A stretch of 64,000 nt of DNA from Ramlibacter tataouinensis (GTDB taxonomy: Bacteria > Pseudomonadota > Gammaproteobacteria > Burkholderiales > Burkholderiaceae_C). The notes under the pieces are model-generated. The model had not been told where the DNA came from, made no database searches, and saw nothing but the letters and a program-made list of their open reading frames with translations. Position 1 is the stretch's first letter, and the number at the start of each line of letters is the position of its first letter. Position numbers and translations under genes: made by a program. The stretch lies in the NCBI RefSeq assembly GCF_001580455.1, contig NZ_CP010951.1:4055001-4119000 (forward strand). The letters are read 5' to 3'. Positions 8,337-17,065 of this stretch are shown in pieces.

Positions 8337-9488
8337 TCACAGGTTCGGGTTGGTGCGGGCGTTCCTCACCACGATCTGGATAAATTGCAGCTTGGCCACC
8401 ACCGGCCGGGACATCACGAAGGGATAGAAGTCGGGCTGCCCCATGCTGCGTGCCAGTTCGTTCAGGACCATGGTCATCTCGATCCAGCCGTTGAGCACGG
8501 CCAGGAAGCGCGAGGCGTCGGGGTCGTCGGGCGCATACAGCGCTTCTTCGGTGAACGGCTGGACGCTGCCTTCGATGTCCTCGGCCTCCAGGCCGAAGCC
8601 CATCGCGGTGCCCAGGCTGTCCACCACGTGCAGGTAGTGGGCCCAGGTCTCCGCCCAGTCTTCCCAAGGATGCATGGTGGCGTAGGCGCTGATGTGGGCG
8701 TCGGCCCAGTCGGCCGGGGGGCCCTGCTCGTAGTTGCGCTTCAGCGCTTCGGCATAGCTGGCCCGCTCGTCGCCGAAGAGTCGGCGGAAGGGTTCGAGCC
8801 AGGGCGTGTCCCAGACCAGCCGGTCCCAGTAGTAGTGGCCGACCTCGTGCCGGAAGTGTCCCAGCAGCGTGCGATAGGGCTCGCGCAAGGCGTGCTTGAT
8901 CTGCTCGCGCTTGGCATCGTCGGCTTCCTCCACGTTGATCGTGATCAGGCCGCCGGCGTGGCCGGTCATCACGCGCGGGCCGCCCGGCGGCGAGCGCAGG
9001 AAGTCGAACATCAGGCCCCGCTCGGGGTCTTCGCTGACCTTGGAACGTACCGGCAAGTTCAGGGCGATCAGCTGCGACACCAGCCGTCGCTTGGCTATTT
9101 CGATGGCGGCCCAGTAGCGGGCGTTGTCCGGGTCGGCCAGATTGGGAATGGTCCGGGTCAGGCGGCAGGCCATGCACAGGGTCTGTGGGTTGCGCGCGAG
9201 CATCATCCAGTTGCAAGCTGCCGGGGCCGTGCGGTTGCCGCAGAACTTCAGGACCTCATCGCGGCCGGCGGCCAGCCAGGTTCCCGACTCGGGACCGGGC
9301 TGGAGCGCGGCGATGCGGCCCTCGTCCGGCAGGAAGCCCAGGTCGGAACGGCAGCTCAGGCACTGGCTGTTGCGGAAGAACACCTGGTTTTCGCAGCGGC
9401 CGCACCGGTAGGTGCGCGAATGCCGCGCCACCCGCTTTTTCCAGTCCGCTTCGACCTGGTCACCCAGCGATTGCAGCAGGTCTTGCAC
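8337..9488 (-). CDS. Putative zinc-binding metallopeptidase (COG4307 / DUF2248 type)
   Basis: The 383-residue protein begins with a zinc ribbon (CGRC at 29-32, CLSC at 43-46) and contains HEVGHYYWDRL at about 213-223, the HExxH zincin motif. Other conserved stretches are TGHAGGLITINVEEAD and WEDWAETWAHYLH, typical of this uncharacterised family. The substrate is unknown. The GTG start at 9488 is preceded by AGGAG seven bases upstream. It heads a minus-strand run with pepN and glsA, which suggests peptide turnover. Confidence 0.75.
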   Translation of the reverse strand: MQDLLQSLGDQVEADWKKRVARHSRTYRCGRCENQVFFRNSQCLSCRSDLGFLPDEGRIAALQPGPESGTWLAAGRDEVLKFCGNRTAPAACNWMMLARNPQTLCMACRLTRTIPNLADPDNARYWAAIEIAKRRLVSQLIALNLPVRSKVSEDPERGLMFDFLRSPPGGPRVMTGHAGGLITINVEEADDAKREQIKHALREPYRTLLGHFRHEVGHYYWDRLVWDTPWLEPFRRLFGDERASYAEALKRNYEQGPPADWADAHISAYATMHPWEDWAETWAHYLHVVDSLGTAMGFGLEAEDIEGSVQPFTEEALYAPDDPDASRFLAVLNGWIEMTMVLNELARSMGQPDFYPFVMSRPVVAKLQFIQIVVRNARTNPNL

Positions 9489-9613
9489 TTGAGATCTCCT
9501 ATGACGGCACGATCAGTTTTATAGGCATGGCCGCCAGCACGCGCCCTAGGTAGAAGGGGCAATGCCAGGGGTCGCGAGTCCTAGTCCAACGAACAGCCTG
9601 AGATACTCGACGC

Positions 9614-10336
9614 ATGCAACTGCAGGACCTGCTCTTTTCGCAAGGCTTCGGCACGCGCCGCATCTGCGCCGGCCTCGTGCAGCAGGGCCATGTGCGCGTC
9701 GGTGCCGAACCGGTGACGGACCCCGGGCTCGAGGTGGAAGCCGAGGGCTTTCACTTCGAGGTTGACGGCGTGGCCTGGGAATTCCACGAGAAGGCCTACC
9801 TCATGCTGAACAAGCCGGCGGGCACCGAGTGCTCGAGCAAGCCCTCGGCCTACCCCAGCATCTACACGCTGCTGCCCGCGCCCTTGCGGCAGCGGCCGCA
9901 GAAGGGCGGGGTCACGGGCGTGCAGGCGGTGGGGCGCCTGGACCAGGACACCACCGGGCTGCTGCTGCTCACGGACGACGGGCATTTCATCCATCGCATG
10001 AACTCGCCGCGGCACCTGGTGCCCAAGGTCTATGAAGTGGAAGCGAAGCACCCGGTGGACGAGCGCGCGTGCCAGCGCCTGCTGGAGGGCGTGGTGCTGG
10101 TCGACGATCCGAAGCCGGTGCGGGCCGCCGCCTGCGAGCTCACCGGCGAGCGCTCCTTGCGGCTGACGATCACCGAAGGCAAGTACCACCAGGTCAAGCG
10201 CATGGTCGCGGCCGTGGGCAACCGGGTCGAGGGCTTGCACCGCTCGCGCATCGGCAGTGTGGCCTTGCCGGCGGACCTGGCACCGGGCCAGTGGCGCTGG
10301 TTGAGCGGCGAACAGCTCGCGGCCCTGGGCGCGTGA
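9614..10336 (+). CDS. rsuA: RsuA-family 16S rRNA pseudouridine synthase
   Basis: The 240-residue product has an N-terminal S4 RNA-binding domain (about residues 1-55) and the pseudouridine synthase core with GRLDQDTTGLLLLT, catalytic Asp110, followed by GKYHQVKRM. The RsuA subfamily converts U516 of 16S rRNA; RluB/RluE/RluF are alternatives within the superfamily, but the length and MLNKPAG motif favour RsuA. No Shine-Dalgarno precedes the ATG. GATACT at 9602-9607, six bases before the ATG, could be a -10 box for a leaderless transcript. Confidence 0.85.
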   Translation: MQLQDLLFSQGFGTRRICAGLVQQGHVRVGAEPVTDPGLEVEAEGFHFEVDGVAWEFHEKAYLMLNKPAGTECSSKPSAYPSIYTLLPAPLRQRPQKGGVTGVQAVGRLDQDTTGLLLLTDDGHFIHRMNSPRHLVPKVYEVEAKHPVDERACQRLLEGVVLVDDPKPVRAAACELTGERSLRLTITEGKYHQVKRMVAAVGNRVEGLHRSRIGSVALPADLAPGQWRWLSGEQLAALGA

Positions 10337-11110
10337 TCACTCGATCTTCGCGAGAAACTGCGTCACCGCGCGCAGCGTCTTCTCCGGCTGGTCACGATGC
10401 GGCGAGTGGCCGCAATCGGCCAGGACGTCCTTGGTGAAGGGGCCGGCGGTGGGTTCGATCTCCTCGAGCTGGCGCAAGGTTCCGTAGGGGTCGTCCTCGC
10501 CCTGGATCGCCAGCACCGGCGCCTGGATGTTGCGGCATTCGGAGCGGATGTCGAAGCTGCGGAACGCGCTGCTCAGCCACACGTCGTTCCATTGCCAGAA
10601 GGCGCCGTCCACGTCGGCGTGGTAGCGCGCCAGTCGCTGCCGCAGTTCGCCGGCGACGAAGGCGTCACGCGCATCCTCGATCGAGCGCACGGACTCGTCT
10701 TCGACGATCACATGGGGCGCCATGACGACGCAGGCGCGCACCGGGAAATGCGCGGCGTGAATCAGCGCGATGGTGCCGCCGTCCGAGTGGCCAAGCAGCA
10801 CCGGGTACTCGATGCCCAGCAGCGCCAGCAGCTCGGGCAGCGTGTCCAGCGCCTCGCGATGCATGTAGTCGGGCCCGAGCCGGCCGGCGCCGCGCACGTC
10901 GGGCACCGGCTGCGAGCGGCCGTAGCCGCGGCGGGAAAAGACGATACCCTCGCGCCCGGTCGCCGCGCAGACCTGCGCCGGCCAGTCGCGCCACATCGCC
11001 ACCGAACCCAGGCCCTCGTGCAAAAAAATGACCGGCGACAGTCGTCGTCCCGGTGCGCCCGGCAAGCGTTGTACCTCGAGGGCGACGCCGTTGACCTGGA
11101 TCGTTTCCAC
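10337..11110 (-). CDS. Alpha/beta hydrolase
   Basis: A 257-residue alpha/beta-fold hydrolase. The nucleophile elbow GHSDGG puts Ser at about 109, the oxyanion strand is VIFLHEGLG near 28-36, the acid lies near EDDPYG and the His is in DCGHSPH near the C terminus. The substrate cannot be read from sequence. I chose GTG 11110, since earlier codons in the open frame lie inside the divergent neighbour; the ribosome site is weak. Its stop abuts the stop of the rsuA-like gene, so the two converge without a gap. Confidence 0.75.
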   Translation of the reverse strand: METIQVNGVALEVQRLPGAPGRRLSPVIFLHEGLGSVAMWRDWPAQVCAATGREGIVFSRRGYGRSQPVPDVRGAGRLGPDYMHREALDTLPELLALLGIEYPVLLGHSDGGTIALIHAAHFPVRACVVMAPHVIVEDESVRSIEDARDAFVAGELRQRLARYHADVDGAFWQWNDVWLSSAFRSFDIRSECRNIQAPVLAIQGEDDPYGTLRQLEEIEPTAGPFTKDVLADCGHSPHRDQPEKTLRAVTQFLAKIE

Positions 11111-11177
11111 TGCCGGGATGTTACGGGAGACGCGCCCCCGCACCAGTACACTCAAGCTCTTCCGCCGCCCCGTCTTC

Positions 11178-12173
11178 GTGAGCCCTCCCGTGCGCCGTTT
11201 CGTATCAATTTGTACGGCTTTCGTTGCCGTCGCCCTGTTCCTGCCCGCGGTCGTGCGCGCCAATCCGGCCAGCCCGATCTTCGTCCTCAACTCGCTCGAC
11301 GCCAGCGTGAGCATCGTCGACCCGGTCAAGTGGTCCGAGATCAAGCGTCTGCCGACCGGCAAGGAGCCCCATCACCTCTACCTGACGCCGGACGAGAAGT
11401 CGGTGATCGTCGCCAACGCATTGGCCGATTCGCTGACCTTCATCGACCCGCGCACCGCGGAAGTCCAGCGCACCGTGCGCGGCATCCTCGACCCTTACCA
11501 CCTTCGTTTCTCGCCCGACATGAAATGGTTCGTGGTGGCGGGAAACCGCCTGAACCACGTGGACATCTACCGCTGGGACGGCAAGGACCTGCAGCTGGCC
11601 AAGCGCATCTCCACCGGCAAGACGCCCAGCCACATCTGGATCGACGCGAAGAGCACGACCGCCTACATCACCATGCAGGACAGCGACGAGCTCGTCGCCG
11701 TGGACCTGGTGGCGCAGAACCTGCTCTGGCGCGTCAAGACCGGCCCCATGCCCGCCGACGTGTTCGGCACGCCCGACGGCAAGTCGCTGCTGGTGGGCAT
11801 GACCGGCGGCGATTCGGTGGAGGTCTACGACCTCACCGGCCCGCAGCCGCGGCTCGCCAAGAAGATCAAGACGGGCGAGGGCGCCCACGCCTTCCGCGGG
11901 GCCGGGGACGGCCGGCACGTGTACGTGAGCAACCGCGTGGCCAACACCATCGGCAAGATCGACCTGCAGTCGCTGGAGCTGAAGGACAGTTACCCGGCGC
12001 CGGGCGGGCCCGACTGCATGGAGGTGATGGCCGGCGGCAAGATGCTGTTGGTGAGCTCGCGCTGGGCCAAGAAGCTCACCGTGATCGACACCGAGGCCAA
12101 GAAAGTGGTGCGGCAGGTCAACGTCGGCAAGTCTCCCCATGGCGTGTGGACCCTGGATCACGCGCCCCGCTGA
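11178..12173 (+). CDS. YncE-like secreted beta-propeller protein
   Basis: About 331 residues with a Sec signal peptide (hydrophobic core SICTAFVAVALFLPAVV, cleavage after VRA). The mature part repeats a 40-45-residue beta-propeller unit (ANALADSLTFID, ITMQDSDELVAVDL, VSNRVANTIGKIDL), as in the YncE / cytochrome-cd1-like / lactonase-fold proteins. No heme CXXCH or catalytic motif is seen. Function is unknown; binding or scaffold roles in the periplasm are typical. GTG 11178 is chosen because TACACT at 11147-11152 fits a -10 box that would exclude the earlier ATG 11118. The deacetylase gene starts within its last 35 bases. Confidence 0.6.
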   Translation: MSPPVRRFVSICTAFVAVALFLPAVVRANPASPIFVLNSLDASVSIVDPVKWSEIKRLPTGKEPHHLYLTPDEKSVIVANALADSLTFIDPRTAEVQRTVRGILDPYHLRFSPDMKWFVVAGNRLNHVDIYRWDGKDLQLAKRISTGKTPSHIWIDAKSTTAYITMQDSDELVAVDLVAQNLLWRVKTGPMPADVFGTPDGKSLLVGMTGGDSVEVYDLTGPQPRLAKKIKTGEGAHAFRGAGDGRHVYVSNRVANTIGKIDLQSLELKDSYPAPGGPDCMEVMAGGKMLLVSSRWAKKLTVIDTEAKKVVRQVNVGKSPHGVWTLDHAPR

Positions 12174-12963
12174 ACTGACGCGGCGCCGCGCCCTGTTGGC
12201 GGGCGCGGCGTGGCTCGCACCGGCGGCCTGGGCCCAGACCCAGGGCTGCGACAAGCCGCTATATCTCACCTTCGACACCGGCCACATGGAGGTGGCGCCC
12301 TGGGTCGCCGAGGTGCTGGCCCGCCAGCAGGTCAAGGTCACCTTCTTTGCGGCCAACGAGCCGACCAAGGCCGGCGACGGCAGCCTGGGCACGCACTGGG
12401 CGCCGTGGTGGAAGGCGCGGGCGGCCGAAGGGCATGAGTTCGCCTCCCACACCTTCGATCACGTCTACTGGCGCGCCGATGTGCCCGGCGAGGCGGCAAG
12501 GTTCAGGGTGCGTGCATCGGCCGGGCCGGCGGCCGGCCAGGAGCTGACGTGGACGGCCCGGCAGTATTGCGACGAGATCGCGCGCGCCGCCGCGCGGATT
12601 TCGGAGATCACCGGCAAGAAGCCGCTGCCTCTGTTCCGCGCGCCCGGCGGCAAGACCTCACCCAGGCTGCTGGCGGCCGCCCGGGCCTGCGGCTGGGAGC
12701 ATGTCGGCTGGGCGCCGGCCGGGTTTCTCGGCGATGAGCTGCCGAGCGAGACTGCCAGCAACGAGGCGCTGCTGAAGAAGGCCCTGCGGGACATCCGGTC
12801 CGGCGACATCCTGCTCGCGCACCTGGGAATCTGGTCGCGCAAGGACCCTTGGGCGCCGACGGTGCTCGAGCCCCTGATCGCCGGCCTGAAGGCCAAGGGC
12901 TTTTGTTTTCGCACGCTGCGCGATCATCCGGCGTACCGCGACTGGATCGCGGAAAAGAAATGA
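12139..12963 (+). CDS. Polysaccharide deacetylase (NodB/CE4) with Tat-like signal
   Basis: A 274-residue secreted deacetylase. The NodB domain shows YLTFDTGHM (Asp46), HTFDHVYW with metal-binding His104 and His108, and FRAPGG. The N terminus TRRRALLAGAAWLAPAAWA looks like a twin-arginine signal. No start codon exists after the upstream stop, so translation must begin at ATG 12139 inside the propeller gene, overlapping it by 35 bases in another frame. That makes translational coupling likely. The substrate may be an N-acetylated cell-surface polymer. It overlaps the next gene at ATGA. Confidence 0.75.
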   Translation: MACGPWITRPAELTRRRALLAGAAWLAPAAWAQTQGCDKPLYLTFDTGHMEVAPWVAEVLARQQVKVTFFAANEPTKAGDGSLGTHWAPWWKARAAEGHEFASHTFDHVYWRADVPGEAARFRVRASAGPAAGQELTWTARQYCDEIARAAARISEITGKKPLPLFRAPGGKTSPRLLAAARACGWEHVGWAPAGFLGDELPSETASNEALLKKALRDIRSGDILLAHLGIWSRKDPWAPTVLEPLIAGLKAKGFCFRTLRDHPAYRDWIAEKK

Positions 12964-13946
12964 TGGACTGGATCGAGAACCTCTTCGCCGGCGGGCAGCA
13001 GTGGCTGTTCGAGACGCTCATGCAGCCGCTGATGTTCGCCGCGGGCCTGGGCCACCGGCTGGAAGACGGCTTCGCCGCCAGCGGCTGGCTGCTGGTCGGC
13101 CTGGTCCAGATCCTGGTGCTGCTGGCCGTGATCGGTCCGCTGCAGCGCTGGCGTCCGGTGGAGCCGGTCACCGATCCGGCCAGCGTGCGCACCGACATCC
13201 TCTACACGCTGATCCACCGGCTGGGACTGTTCCGCGTCGCGCTGTTCTTCCTGGTCGATCCGCTGTTCGACGAGTTCTTCGGGATGCTGCGCGTCGCCGG
13301 GGTGGGCACTTTCCATCTCGACGAACTGTGGGCGCCGCTCACCGAGTCGGCCTGGGTCAGCTTCGCGATCTACCTGGTGGTGTTCGACCTCGCCGACTAC
13401 TGGGTCCACCGCGGCCAGCACCAGCTGGAGTGGTGGTGGCGCCTGCACTCGCTGCACCATTCGCAGCGCCAGATGACCATGTGGAGCGACGATCGCAATC
13501 ACCTGCTGGACGACCTGCTGCGCGACGGCCTGATGGTGCTGCTGGCGCAGGCCATCGGCGTGGCGCCCGGCCAGTTCGTGGCGATCGTGGCCATCACGCA
13601 ATTGAGCCAGAGCCTGCAGCATGCGAATCTTCGCTGCTGGTTCGGCTCGATCGGTGAAAGGCTGTGGGTCAGCCCGCGCTTCCATCGCCTGCATCACAGC
13701 ATCGGCATCGGCCACGAGAGCGGCCCGCAGCCGCAAGCGCTGGTCGGCGGCCGCAGCCCGGCGCTCGGCGGCCACAACTTCGGCGTGCTGCTGCCCTGGT
13801 GGGACATGCTCTTCCGCACCGCCAATTTCGAATTGCGCTACGACCCCACCGGCGTGCGCGACCAGGTGGAGCAAGGGCGCGACTACGGCCGGGGCTTCTG
13901 GGCGCAGCAGTGGCTCGGCGTCAAACGCCTGTTCGGCAAGGCCTAG
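12960..13946 (+). CDS. Sterol desaturase / fatty acid hydroxylase superfamily membrane protein
   Basis: A 328-residue integral membrane di-iron protein. Four or so hydrophobic segments (about 37-58, 85-100, 135-155, 195-215) flank the histidine boxes HRGQH, HSLHHS and HRLHHS of the superfamily. The superfamily hydroxylates or desaturates lipid C-H bonds; the substrate here is unknown. The start ATG overlaps the deacetylase stop (ATGATG with TGA), so propeller, deacetylase and hydroxylase form one tightly coupled run that may modify a surface lipid or polymer. Confidence 0.8.
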   Translation: MMDWIENLFAGGQQWLFETLMQPLMFAAGLGHRLEDGFAASGWLLVGLVQILVLLAVIGPLQRWRPVEPVTDPASVRTDILYTLIHRLGLFRVALFFLVDPLFDEFFGMLRVAGVGTFHLDELWAPLTESAWVSFAIYLVVFDLADYWVHRGQHQLEWWWRLHSLHHSQRQMTMWSDDRNHLLDDLLRDGLMVLLAQAIGVAPGQFVAIVAITQLSQSLQHANLRCWFGSIGERLWVSPRFHRLHHSIGIGHESGPQPQALVGGRSPALGGHNFGVLLPWWDMLFRTANFELRYDPTGVRDQVEQGRDYGRGFWAQQWLGVKRLFGKA

Positions 13947-13981
13947 ACAGGACTGCAGGCTGACGCGCTTACCATGCGCGG

Positions 13982-14809
13982 ATGACGCAGCAGCCTTCCA
14001 CGCAGTCCGAACCCGGGGGGGTCGGCCTCATCATCGTCGGCGACGAGATCCTCTCGGGCAAGCGGGCCGACAAGCACATGCCCAAGGTGATCGAACTGCT
14101 GGCCGAGCGCGGCATGCAGCTCGGCTGGGCTGAGTACGTGGGTGATGACCCGCAGCGCATCACCGCCACGCTCAGGCGGGCTTTCGCGTCGGGCGATGTC
14201 GTTTTCTCCTGCGGCGGCATCGGCGCGACCCCCGACGACCATACCCGCCAGTGCGCCGCCAGGGCGCTGGGGGTCGAACTCGAACTGCACTCGCGCGCCG
14301 AGGCCCTGATCCGCGAACGCATGCAGGACATCGCGCGCGAGCAGGGCAAGCCCTACGAGCCCGACCGTCCGGACAACGTGCATCGCCTGAACATGGGCGT
14401 GTTCCCGCAGGGCGCGCAGATCATTCCCAATCCGTACAACAAGATCCCGGGCTTCTCGGTGGACCGTGTCCATTTCGTTCCCGGTTTTCCCGTGATGGCC
14501 TGGCCGATGATCGAGTGGGTGCTGGACCTGCACTACGCGCAACTGTTCCGGCGCGGCGCCTGGGTCGAGAAATCGGTCATCGTGTTCGGGTCGATGGAAG
14601 CGACGCTCACGCCCTTGATGGAAGCCATCGAGCGCGAGCACCCGCAGGTGAAGGTATTCAGCCTGCCCAGCGTCGATCATCCGCAATGGGGCCGGCACAT
14701 CGACCTGGGGGTCAAGGGCGGCCCCTCCGCGGTGGACCAGGCCTTTCCGCAGTTGCTGGCCGGCCTAAAATCCCTCGGCGTCGAACTGGGCCCCGAGTTG
14801 GTGCGCTGA
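13982..14809 (+). CDS. CinA-like molybdopterin-binding domain protein
   Basis: A 275-residue protein with the MoaB/Mog-like fold of the CinA N-terminal half: VGLIIVGDEILSGKRADKHMP near residues 13-33 and SCGGIGATPDDHT near 76-88. The C-terminal NMN deamidase domain of full CinA is absent. Family roles are pyridine nucleotide salvage (nucleotide pyrophosphatase activity), but this shorter subfamily is uncharacterised. TACCAT at 13970-13975 ends six bases before the ATG and no Shine-Dalgarno is present, so the transcript may be leaderless. Confidence 0.75.
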   Translation: MTQQPSTQSEPGGVGLIIVGDEILSGKRADKHMPKVIELLAERGMQLGWAEYVGDDPQRITATLRRAFASGDVVFSCGGIGATPDDHTRQCAARALGVELELHSRAEALIRERMQDIAREQGKPYEPDRPDNVHRLNMGVFPQGAQIIPNPYNKIPGFSVDRVHFVPGFPVMAWPMIEWVLDLHYAQLFRRGAWVEKSVIVFGSMEATLTPLMEAIEREHPQVKVFSLPSVDHPQWGRHIDLGVKGGPSAVDQAFPQLLAGLKSLGVELGPELVR

Positions 14810-14842
14810 CGAGCCATGCACCGGGATGGGGTGGTATTGAAC

Positions 14843-14859
14843 TGCCCCATATTGGTGCA
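14843..14859. promoter_or_regulatory. NtrC binding site upstream of glnA
   Basis: The 17-bp sequence TGCCCCA-TAT-TGGTGCA differs from the NtrC consensus TGCACCA-N3-TGGTGCA by one base. It lies about 112 bp before the sigma-54 promoter, the distance expected of an enhancer. A weaker half-site (TGCACC) lies at 14818-14823. The regulator is encoded downstream at 18177-19667. Confidence 0.75.
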
Positions 14860-14953
14860 AATCTTTCTGCTCGACGCAAGCCCGTTGTAGGGAAAAGCGT
14901 TCAGGATCGGGGAAAATCCCGCAGCTCTGCAGTCCTTGTCATGCACCAGCTTC

Positions 14954-14969
14954 TGGCATGGAACCTGCA
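14954..14969 (+). promoter_or_regulatory. Sigma-54 (-24/-12) promoter of glnA
   Basis: TGGCATGGAACCTGCA carries GG (14955-14956) and GC (14967-14968) separated by exactly 10 bp, matching the RpoN consensus TGGCAC-N5-TTGCA at its invariant positions. Transcription would begin near 14980, leaving a 36-base leader before glnA. Together with the NtrC enhancer this indicates nitrogen control. Confidence 0.75.
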
Positions 14970-15015
14970 TCCCCATCCGTATTCATTGACAACCATCCAA
15001 CCCAGGAGAACCTGA

Positions 15016-16434
15016 ATGGCAGCCAAGAACGTCGCCGATGTGCTGAAGATGGTGAAGGAGAACGAAGTCAAGTTCGTCGACTTCCGCTTCACCGACACCC
15101 GCGGCAAAGAACAACACGTCACCGTGCCGGTGTCTCACTTCGACGAAGACAAGTTCACTTCGGGCCATGCCTTTGACGGTTCGTCGATCGCCGGCTGGAA
15201 GGGCATCGAGGCCTCGGACATGCTGCTGATGCCCGATCCGAACACGGCCAACATCGACCCGTTCTTCGAAGAGACCACGCTGATCCTGAGCTGCGACGTG
15301 CTGGAGCCGGGCGACGGCAAGGCCTACGATCGCGACCCGCGCTCCATCGCCAAGCGCGCCGAGGCCTACCTGAAGGCTTCCGGCCTGGGCGACACCGCCT
15401 TCTTCGGTCCCGAGCCCGAGTTCTTCATCTTCGACGACGTGCGCTGGGGCGCCGACGGTTCCGGCTCCTTCGTCGAGATCGACGAGTACGAAGCCCCCTG
15501 GAACACCGGCAAGAAGATCGAAGGCGGCAACAAGGGCCACCGTCCCACCACCAAGGGCGGCTACTTCCCGGTGCCGCCGGTCGACAGCACGCAGGACATG
15601 CGCGCCGAAATGTCGCTGATCCTCGAGTCGCTGGGCATCCCGGTGGAAGTGTTCCACCACGAAGTGGCGGGCGCCGGCCAGAACGAGATCGGCACCCGGT
15701 TCAGCACGCTGGTGCAGCGCGCCGACTGGACCATCCTGCAGAAGTACGTGATCCACAACGTGGCCAATGCCTACGGCAAGACCGCCACCTTCATGCCCAA
15801 GCCCGTGGTCGGCGACAACGGCTCCGGCATGCACGTGCACCAGTCGGTCTGGAAGGACGGCAAGAACCTGTTCGCCGGTGACGGCTATGCCGGCCTGTCG
15901 GACTTCGCGCTGTACTACATCGGCGGCATCATCAAGCACGCCCGCGCGCTGAACGCCATCACCAACCCCGGCACCAACAGCTACAAGCGCCTGGTGCCCG
16001 GCTTCGAGGCGCCGGTCAAGCTGGCCTACTCGGCCCGCAACCGCTCGGCGTCGGTGCGCATCCCCTATGTGGCCAACCCCAAGGGCCGCCGCATCGAAGT
16101 GCGCTTCCCCGATCCCACGATGAACCCGTACCTGGGCTTCGCCGCCATGCTGATGGCCGGCCTGGACGGCGTGGAGAACAAGATCCACCCGGGCGAGGCC
16201 GCGACCAAGGACCTGTACCACCTGCCGCCGGAAGAAGACGCGAAGATCCCGACCGTCTGCCACAGCCTGGACCAGGCGCTGGACTACCTGGACAAGGGCC
16301 GCAGCTTCCTGACCAAGGGCGGCGTGTTCACCGACACCATGATCGATGCCTTCATCGAGCTGAAGATGCAGGAAGTCACGCGCTTCCGCATGACGACGCA
16401 CCCGATCGAATTCGACATGTATTACTCGCTGTAA
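15016..16434 (+). CDS. glnA: Glutamine synthetase, type I
   Basis: The 472-residue dodecameric enzyme makes glutamine from glutamate, ammonia and ATP in the cytoplasm. It shows HAFDGSSIAGWKGI, the Mg/glutamate motif FGPEPEFFIFDDV, the NPGTNSYKRLVPGFEAP loop and the adenylylation loop DLYHLPPEE with Tyr401, which GlnE modifies when nitrogen is plentiful. AGGAG sits eight bases before the ATG. A sigma-54 promoter and NtrC site lie upstream, and ntrB-ntrC lie downstream after a terminator and one small gene. Confidence 0.97.
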   Translation: MAAKNVADVLKMVKENEVKFVDFRFTDTRGKEQHVTVPVSHFDEDKFTSGHAFDGSSIAGWKGIEASDMLLMPDPNTANIDPFFEETTLILSCDVLEPGDGKAYDRDPRSIAKRAEAYLKASGLGDTAFFGPEPEFFIFDDVRWGADGSGSFVEIDEYEAPWNTGKKIEGGNKGHRPTTKGGYFPVPPVDSTQDMRAEMSLILESLGIPVEVFHHEVAGAGQNEIGTRFSTLVQRADWTILQKYVIHNVANAYGKTATFMPKPVVGDNGSGMHVHQSVWKDGKNLFAGDGYAGLSDFALYYIGGIIKHARALNAITNPGTNSYKRLVPGFEAPVKLAYSARNRSASVRIPYVANPKGRRIEVRFPDPTMNPYLGFAAMLMAGLDGVENKIHPGEAATKDLYHLPPEEDAKIPTVCHSLDQALDYLDKGRSFLTKGGVFTDTMIDAFIELKMQEVTRFRMTTHPIEFDMYYSL

Positions 16435-16450
16435 ATCCATCCAGCGATGT

Positions 16451-16488
16451 TGCTGAAAAGGGCCGCTCGTGCGGTCCTTTTCTCTTTG
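16451..16488 (+). terminator. Rho-independent terminator after glnA
   Basis: A stem AAAAGGGCCGC / GCGGTCCTTTT (one G-T pair) with loop TCGT is followed by TCTCTTT. It lies 20 bp past the glnA stop and would separate glnA from ntrBC, although read-through is common in this locus. Confidence 0.8.
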
Positions 16489-16573
16489 GAATCAACGGCT
16501 TGTTTTGTTTTTTTGATGAGTTGCGTGATACTGCAAGACCCGCCCCGGGCATTCCGGTGCCAAGGAGCACGAC

Positions 16574-17065
16574 TTGAAGCACGCCTACCTCATCCCATTG
16601 GCGTTGGCTGCACTGGCAGGTGCGGGCCATGCCCAGACCAAGATCTACCGCTGCGGCAACAGCTACACCAACAGCGCGTCCGAGGCGCAGGCCAAGGGCT
16701 GCAAGCTGATGGAAGGCGGCAATGTCACGGTCGTGGAAGGCACGCGGGTCGGCGGCTCCGGCGTCAAGGTGGCCACGGCGCCGCAGTCGGCTTCGGCGGC
16801 GGCCCCCCGGGTGGACTCCGACGAGCAGAAAGCCCGCGATTCGGATGCGCGCATCATCCTCGAAGCCGAGCTGAAGAAGGCCGAGGCGCGCCAGGCCGAG
16901 TTGGTCAAGGAATTCAACAACGGCGAGCCCGAAAAGCAGGGGCCCGAGCACCGCAACCACCAGAAGTACCTGGACCGCATCGCCGAACTGAAGGCGAGCA
17001 TTGCCCGCAATGAAAACGACATCGCCGGCATCAAGCGGGAGCTCGCGCGCGCCGGCTCCAAGTGA
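16574..17065 (+). CDS. Small secreted coiled-coil protein, unknown function
   Basis: A 163-residue protein with a Sec signal (MKHAYLIPLALAALAGAGHA) and a mature N terminus TKIYRCGNSYTN, resembling the short DUF4124-type beta domain. Residues about 85-160 are rich in Glu, Lys and Ala heptads (ELKKAEARQAELVKEF) and are likely coiled coil. I do not recognise a defined family. The TTG start at 16574 is supported by AAGGAG seven bases upstream. It lies between glnA and ntrB, and the ntrB reading frame begins inside its 3' end. Confidence 0.6.
   Translation: MKHAYLIPLALAALAGAGHAQTKIYRCGNSYTNSASEAQAKGCKLMEGGNVTVVEGTRVGGSGVKVATAPQSASAAAPRVDSDEQKARDSDARIILEAELKKAEARQAELVKEFNNGEPEKQGPEHRNHQKYLDRIAELKASIARNENDIAGIKRELARAGSK

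Noticed and set aside
8317..9216. N-terminal extension of pepN by about 300 codons
   Set aside because: The extension reads through the zinc-peptidase gene in a wrong frame; the ATG at 8316 has a good ribosome site and gives normal PepN length.
13943..13960. CTAGACAGGACTG after the desaturase stop as a family A arm
   Set aside because: The order of bases does not match either orientation of the arm beyond CTAG and ACAGGAC; no partner arm follows.
14818..14834. Second NtrC site TGCACC-GGGAT-GGGGTG
   Set aside because: The right half is a poor match to GGTGCA; I keep it only as a possible weak half-site.
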